A DNA stretch of 64,000 bases from Oxytricha trifallax (lineage: Eukaryota; Ciliophora; Spirotrichea; Sporadotrichida; Oxytrichidae), in NCBI GenBank assembly GCA_000711775.1, contig ARYC01000307.1:118343-182342 (forward strand). Direction: 5' to 3'. The position numbers and the translations under genes were made by a program. Within the stretch, counting starts at the first letter, position 1. Every line of letters begins with the position of its first letter. Under the pieces are notes generated by a model. That model ran no database searches, was not told the DNA's origin, and saw only the letters and a program-made list of their open reading frames with translations. This document shows positions 60,059 to 64,000 of this stretch, in pieces.

Positions 60059-62600
60059 ATGGAAAACAAAGTAGAAGATATCCAAGAATCTTTTGAACTC
60101 ATAAACACTTATATTATTGCTCAATGAATGCTATTTTTAATGCATCTATTGATATCTAAAAATTAAAATAGAAATTCAGATCTTTTTTAGGTAAACAATA
60201 ATAAACAAATGACATTCGGGAATGACGAATAGCAAAATAAATAATAAAATCAGCCCAAAAATAATTCTGAAACTAATTAATCTAAAAAAAGAACTAGAGA
60301 TGATTTTGAGGGAGTAAACTTTATTATTTTAGGACAACAAAAAATTGTTTTAACATGATTTTAGCTTATTTTTTTCATATTTAAATAAATACTTAAAATA
60401 AACATATTATTTATTGTGTTTTATCAAGACTATGCTTTGATTGCAAATGTGGATTGGAAATTACAGACCTAAAACAGCTTCCTGATCACATGAAAGCCTG
60501 CACTAAAATGTCTCAAAAATATCAGAAATTTTACTAAGAATGGGAAAAATGTGTCGATAGCGCCGTTGAGCAAGACCAGATTGCTTAGTGGAGAAATATG
60601 CGTGCTCTTTACCTAATGTTCGAGTAAAAGTTTAATGATTTCAAAAAGAGTAGCTATAATCTTAGAAAGAGTCATGGTGGACAGTAAAATTTGTAGGATT
60701 CGTAAAAGGAGAAGGCCCAAGAGGATGGTCCACTAATTTAGCAAGGCATTAAACGCTTAAAAACATAGTAAGAGTAGCCTAAGATAATTGCAGCTGCAAA
60801 TAATGACATAGATGTATTGATGAACGCAGAGTTGTCAGAGTAGTAAGATTTAGACAGTAAATTATCTGATCAGATCAAGGGAAAATAAGCCAATCAGAAA
60901 ATTAAGTAACAAAATGTTCAACAAAAAATGGACTAAGAGGAGGAGAAGGTCAGTTATAATTAATAGATAAACTAAGACTAAAAGATGGAGATTGACTATT
61001 ATCCTATTCGAGAAGAGGAATAAATGAAGTGTGGTTCATGTCAATCAGTAATGAATGATAAAAACTTTGAAGAATTTATTTTCTTGGAAAAGTGCTGCCA
61101 CTGTATACAATATATACATGAAATTAATCTCACATTGTTGAGATTTACTTAAGCTATTTTTCAAAACTAATTATATGCAAATCATGCATCAAAATAGCAT
61201 CAGAAAAACAGTTCCCTGAAGTAAAGTGTCCTTAGCTAGATTGCAATTAATTCCTTATGGAATTTGAACTTAGATAAGTCTTAGGTGACAAAGTTTTTGA
61301 CGATCTGTAACAAACATCTGTAAAGAAGTTTTTGTCTGAAGAGATGGATTTAATAAAGTGTAAATGCGGAAACATGATTGAGGTAACATAAGGAGATGTC
61401 TGCATGGTGAAGAAAGATGATGGTAAAAGCATCACAAAAGTGGCTGCTTTACATATGAGCAAGTTCAGAGTTAGATGTCCAGACTGTGGCAACAACTTTT
61501 GTATTAAATGTGGAGAAGAGCCTTATCATCTGGGCATGAACTGTGAGTAGCATAATAAAAACAAGATGGCACCTAAATGCAGATTCTGTAAGGCAGTCCT
61601 GAAGAATGATTATTCATTTTAAGTTTCAAATGAAAATCATAATTGTAGTTCATTTCTTTAATGATAAGTAAAACTTTTGCACGAAGTAAGAATGCAGAAA
61701 TAAGTCCTGGTAAATTTGCCGAGTCTTTAATCCATGTGGTCATCCCTGTAATGGATATAATGGTGAACAGGAACATCCTCCTTGTCTTCATGAAGATTGT
61801 GTTGCCAAAAATGAAGACCTTACTCTAGGAGAAAATGCAGATTCTTACTGTGTAATTTGTTATGTTGCAGGGTTAGGAGAGCAGTCAGTTATTCAGCTTA
61901 AATATAAATAGGATTAAAAATATAAAAATAGATTATTGTTTTACAGTGCCTTATTGTAGGTTATTTTATATTTCAAAATTTCTTAAATGCAAGCACATCT
62001 TCCATTACCAATGCATGAATTAAAGATTATACGCATAACCATAAGGTCTGGCAATAAGTTTCAAGTAATATCACTGTCCCTCTTGTAATTAGTGGGCTGA
62101 AGTAGATCCGAAACATATCGCTTTTAACTAACTATTGACCTAAGCCAAGGATTTACAGAGAAAAGTTAAAGAGAAGTGTGTCAAGAGAGCTGAGCACGAA
62201 GGACTCTAGCATGACGAGAGGCTCAAAGACCCAAAAAATGAATATTTCAACAATCTAGAAGCATTTGCATTCGATCACTTGAACTATTATAAGTGCTATA
62301 CATGCCAGAATCCATTCTTTGGTGGATTGAAATAATGCGACTAAGATCCAAATTTGTAGCAACAGTAATAGCCGGCTGCTGGAGGATTTGGAGTAGTAAA
62401 TTAGATTCAATGGAATTAGAACCTTTGGGATCTTAAATGCCCTAAATGTAAATTTTTCGGAGAAGATAAGAATTAACAGTATGGCATTTCTTATTGTGAG
62501 TAGAAAGGACATGGAGCAACTTACATTTAGTACAAGTGCAATTTTTGTTGCAATATTGCTGCCTATCATTGTGGAGGATCTTGCTACTATTGTATGCACT
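60059..62600 (+). CDS. E3 ubiquitin ligase with RING/IBR-like part and MYCBP2-type RCR part, cut by TBE
   Basis: ATG 60059. IESs near 60117-60175 and 60320-60415, then 61127-61173 (AATTA), 61611-61665 (AATGAT) and 61904-61988 (CTTAAAT). N-terminal region is Q/N-rich. RING-like CGSCQSVM...CCHC and CKSC precede an IBR-like block (CPQLDCNQFL; VRCPDCGNNFCIKCGEE). This is followed by CGHPCNGYNGEQEHPPCLHE and SYCVICYVAGLG...QLKCKHIFHYQC...CPSCNQW, then YYKCYTCQNPFFGG, LKCPKCKFF and QYKCNFCCNIAAYHC. That order is the tandem-cysteine (RCR) region of MYCBP2/PAM. The reading frame enters the TBE at 62601 after CYYCMH, so the C-terminus lies outside the window. Confidence 0.82.
61611..61665. other. 55-bp IES in E3 ligase gene
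   Basis: Pointer AATGAT at 61605-61610 and 61660-61665. Excision joins VLKND to KQNFCTKQEC in frame. Confidence 0.83.
61904..61988. other. 85-bp IES in E3 ligase gene
   Basis: Pointer CTTAAAT at 61897-61903 and 61982-61988. Excision gives SVIQLKCKHIFHYQC, completing a RING-type Cys/His cluster. Confidence 0.87.
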
Positions 62601-64000
62601 CAAAACCCCAAAACCCTTTCAGTAGTTTGATTGAGTTTTTGATTGATAAAAGTAGACTATTAGTGCATACTTTATTAGGGTTTTAATAGGGTTTATGTAG
62701 GGGTTTAATGTTTAAATATTAGTATTTTAAGTGAGTATAACAAGCGAGTTTTTAAAATATTTCACACAAACATAAGCTTAGAGTCATGTGGCAGTTCTCT
62801 GAATTTTATCTTTCTAAGTTGATGTTTGATTGTTTCTATTGTTTGTTAATTCTCTTAGCTTGGCTTGATAATAGTTGAGTATGCAAGTTCTCTGAGACCT
62901 CCATTTATTTTATTTTTATCGAGATATTGTTTGATTCTTTGCTTAGAATCTCTCTCACCCCTGCAGCTAAAGTAATCGTTTCTTGGCATGTCGCTCTCTA
63001 TTATTATTACTGCTAGAGCCCAGATATCCCATTAAGTGTCTCCATCTCTCCAATCCTCTCTCTCTGGGAAATATCCAGGAGTGCCGTATACATTTCCTTA
63101 TGCAGAGGCTTGCACTCTTTGAGCTCTGTTGAAGTCAATAATATAAACTCTAAGAGGCTGAAAGTTCATCATGATGTTCTCTGGCTTTAAGTCTCTATGA
63201 ACATAACCTAGCTTGTGAAGCTCTTCAATTCCTTCAACTATCTGCTATACTATCTAGCTAATTTATCTCTGACATCTATTGTCAGATAAAAATTCTCTGT
63301 AAGTCATTTCAAGTAAAGGAAGCCTGAAGGCTACATGATCTTTACCAAGTAAAATAGCATCAAGCTAGATGATATGCCTACACTCATTTAACTTTGCCTT
63401 TTAAAGAGCATAATATTCATTAGCAAATTCCATTTGGAACTTGTCATCAGCAAGGAAGTAATTGAAAGGATATATCTTATAAACATATTAATCATCAGTA
63501 ATGACTCTCTTCTCTATTTTATCTTCAAGAGTGAGATAGCTTTCGAGACAAGAATCTAAGTCAATAATTTTTAATATGGGAATCTTCATTGCCTCTATTT
63601 TAACCATGATTTTATTGATCTCAGAGACTGGAAAGTTCTTGACTGCTTTCTTCATTTTAACTTTACTTCTAGACTTCAACTCTAAGAGACTCCACTGGGT
63701 TTCTTGATCTTCTCTTTTAGAGGAATCTATTCCCAGTAGGTTCATGAATAAAGACAAAACTTTAATTGTGCTTTTTCTTTAAGTGCACTTTAAGGTCTCT
63801 AGTAGAGAATATGGCTTCTCAAAGAACTCACAGACATACTTCCCATCTTTCTTTTAATGCTTGAGATATAACCTTGGCATATCGTTATGTATATCTCTCA
63901 AGTGTCTCTTATAAGTTGACTTGTAAGGGAAAACTATATTGAATTCTTTGCATTAATAGTCAACTTTGGCTGGGATTTATTAATGCTCTATGGCGGGTTG
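62601..64000. mobile_element. TBE transposon (left part), continues past window end
   Basis: Begins CAAAACCCCAAAACCC after target sequence ACT (62598-62600), inside the E3 ligase gene. The terminal repeat matches that of the TBE at 38517, so both belong to one subfamily. The right end is not in the window. Confidence 0.93.
62762..64000 (-). CDS. TBE 57-kD zinc-finger/kinase protein (partial at window edge)
   Basis: The stop TGA is at 62762-62764 and the frame is open to the window edge. Contains [20 protein letters not shown] (DFN for DFG), GTPGYFPEREDWRDGDTQWD and a C-terminal region colinear with the damaged copy at 41-42 kb. The second zinc finger looks altered: CEFF in place of CxxC, and a one-base deletion relative to the other copy shifts the His part. 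The kinase half is intact. Confidence 0.82.

Overview
The window reads as germline (micronuclear) DNA of a hypotrich ciliate, most likely Oxytricha/Sterkiella-like. Four observations support this. Genes stay open only if TAA and TAG are read as glutamine and TGA as the sole stop. Non-coding DNA is very AT-rich. Genes are cut into macronuclear-destined segments (MDSs) by short AT-rich internal eliminated sequences (IESs) bounded by direct-repeat pointers. The transposons have C4A4 telomere-like ends with 3-bp ANT target duplications, the signature of TBE elements. Small GT-AG introns are also present. Any one-strand ORF scan breaks most genes, so coordinates below span the interrupted genes.

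Layout. 0.2-3.8 kb: COX5B-like (-), UPF3-like (+, with a foldback element in an IES), and a small membrane protein (+). 4.0-6.3 kb: a Q/N-rich region and a MORN-repeat protein (-). 6.3-7.9 kb: AT-rich with a degenerate foldback and a decayed ORF. 7.9-9.0 kb: MitoPLD-like phospholipase D. 10.1-13.2 kb: long coiled-coil protein. 13.7-29.1 kb: a large PAS-domain multi-pass membrane protein split by an 834-bp foldback and an 8.1-kb TBE, which itself carries a nested second transposon. 29.2-31.0 kb: ATG3, scrambled in an odd/even pattern. 31.1-35.1 kb: tandem calcyphosin-like EF-hand protein. 35.4-37.9 kb: unknown protein and a ferredoxin-like protein. 38.1-44.7 kb: ABCE1/RLI1 split by a 4.0-kb TBE. 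44.9-45.6 kb: FAM136A/DUF842-like. 46.1-47.3 kb: EF-hand gene (-) split by an 814-bp TBE relic. 47.8-49.4 kb: Q-rich membrane protein. 50.6-55.2 kb: ciliate membrane protein with a 2.8-kb IES. 55.6-59.0 kb: NSUN2-like tRNA methyltransferase (-). 59.1-59.6 kb: small acidic protein (-). 60.1-62.6 kb: RING/IBR plus MYCBP2-like E3, cut by a third full TBE that runs off the window.

The strongest results are two. (1) ATG3 can be rebuilt only by interleaving 13 MDSs from two adjacent tracts joined by 7-13 bp pointers; the product then matches ATG3 end to end. Remnants of the missing segments survive inside the IESs, which points to origin by duplication and reciprocal decay. (2) Inside the 22-kD gene of the 8.1-kb TBE lies another transposon with the TBE gene order (DD34E transposase, 22-kD homologue, zinc-finger protein). 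Its zinc-finger protein carries an MT-A70 adenine-methyltransferase domain where TBEs carry a kinase. All three of its genes look intact.

All four TBE copies lie inside host genes, and removing each down to one ANT copy restores or keeps the host frame where this can be tested. The housekeeping genes (respiration, NMD, ribosome recycling, autophagy, tRNA methylation, ubiquitin ligation, Ca2+ signalling) look functionally unrelated, as expected for precursors of single-gene nanochromosomes.
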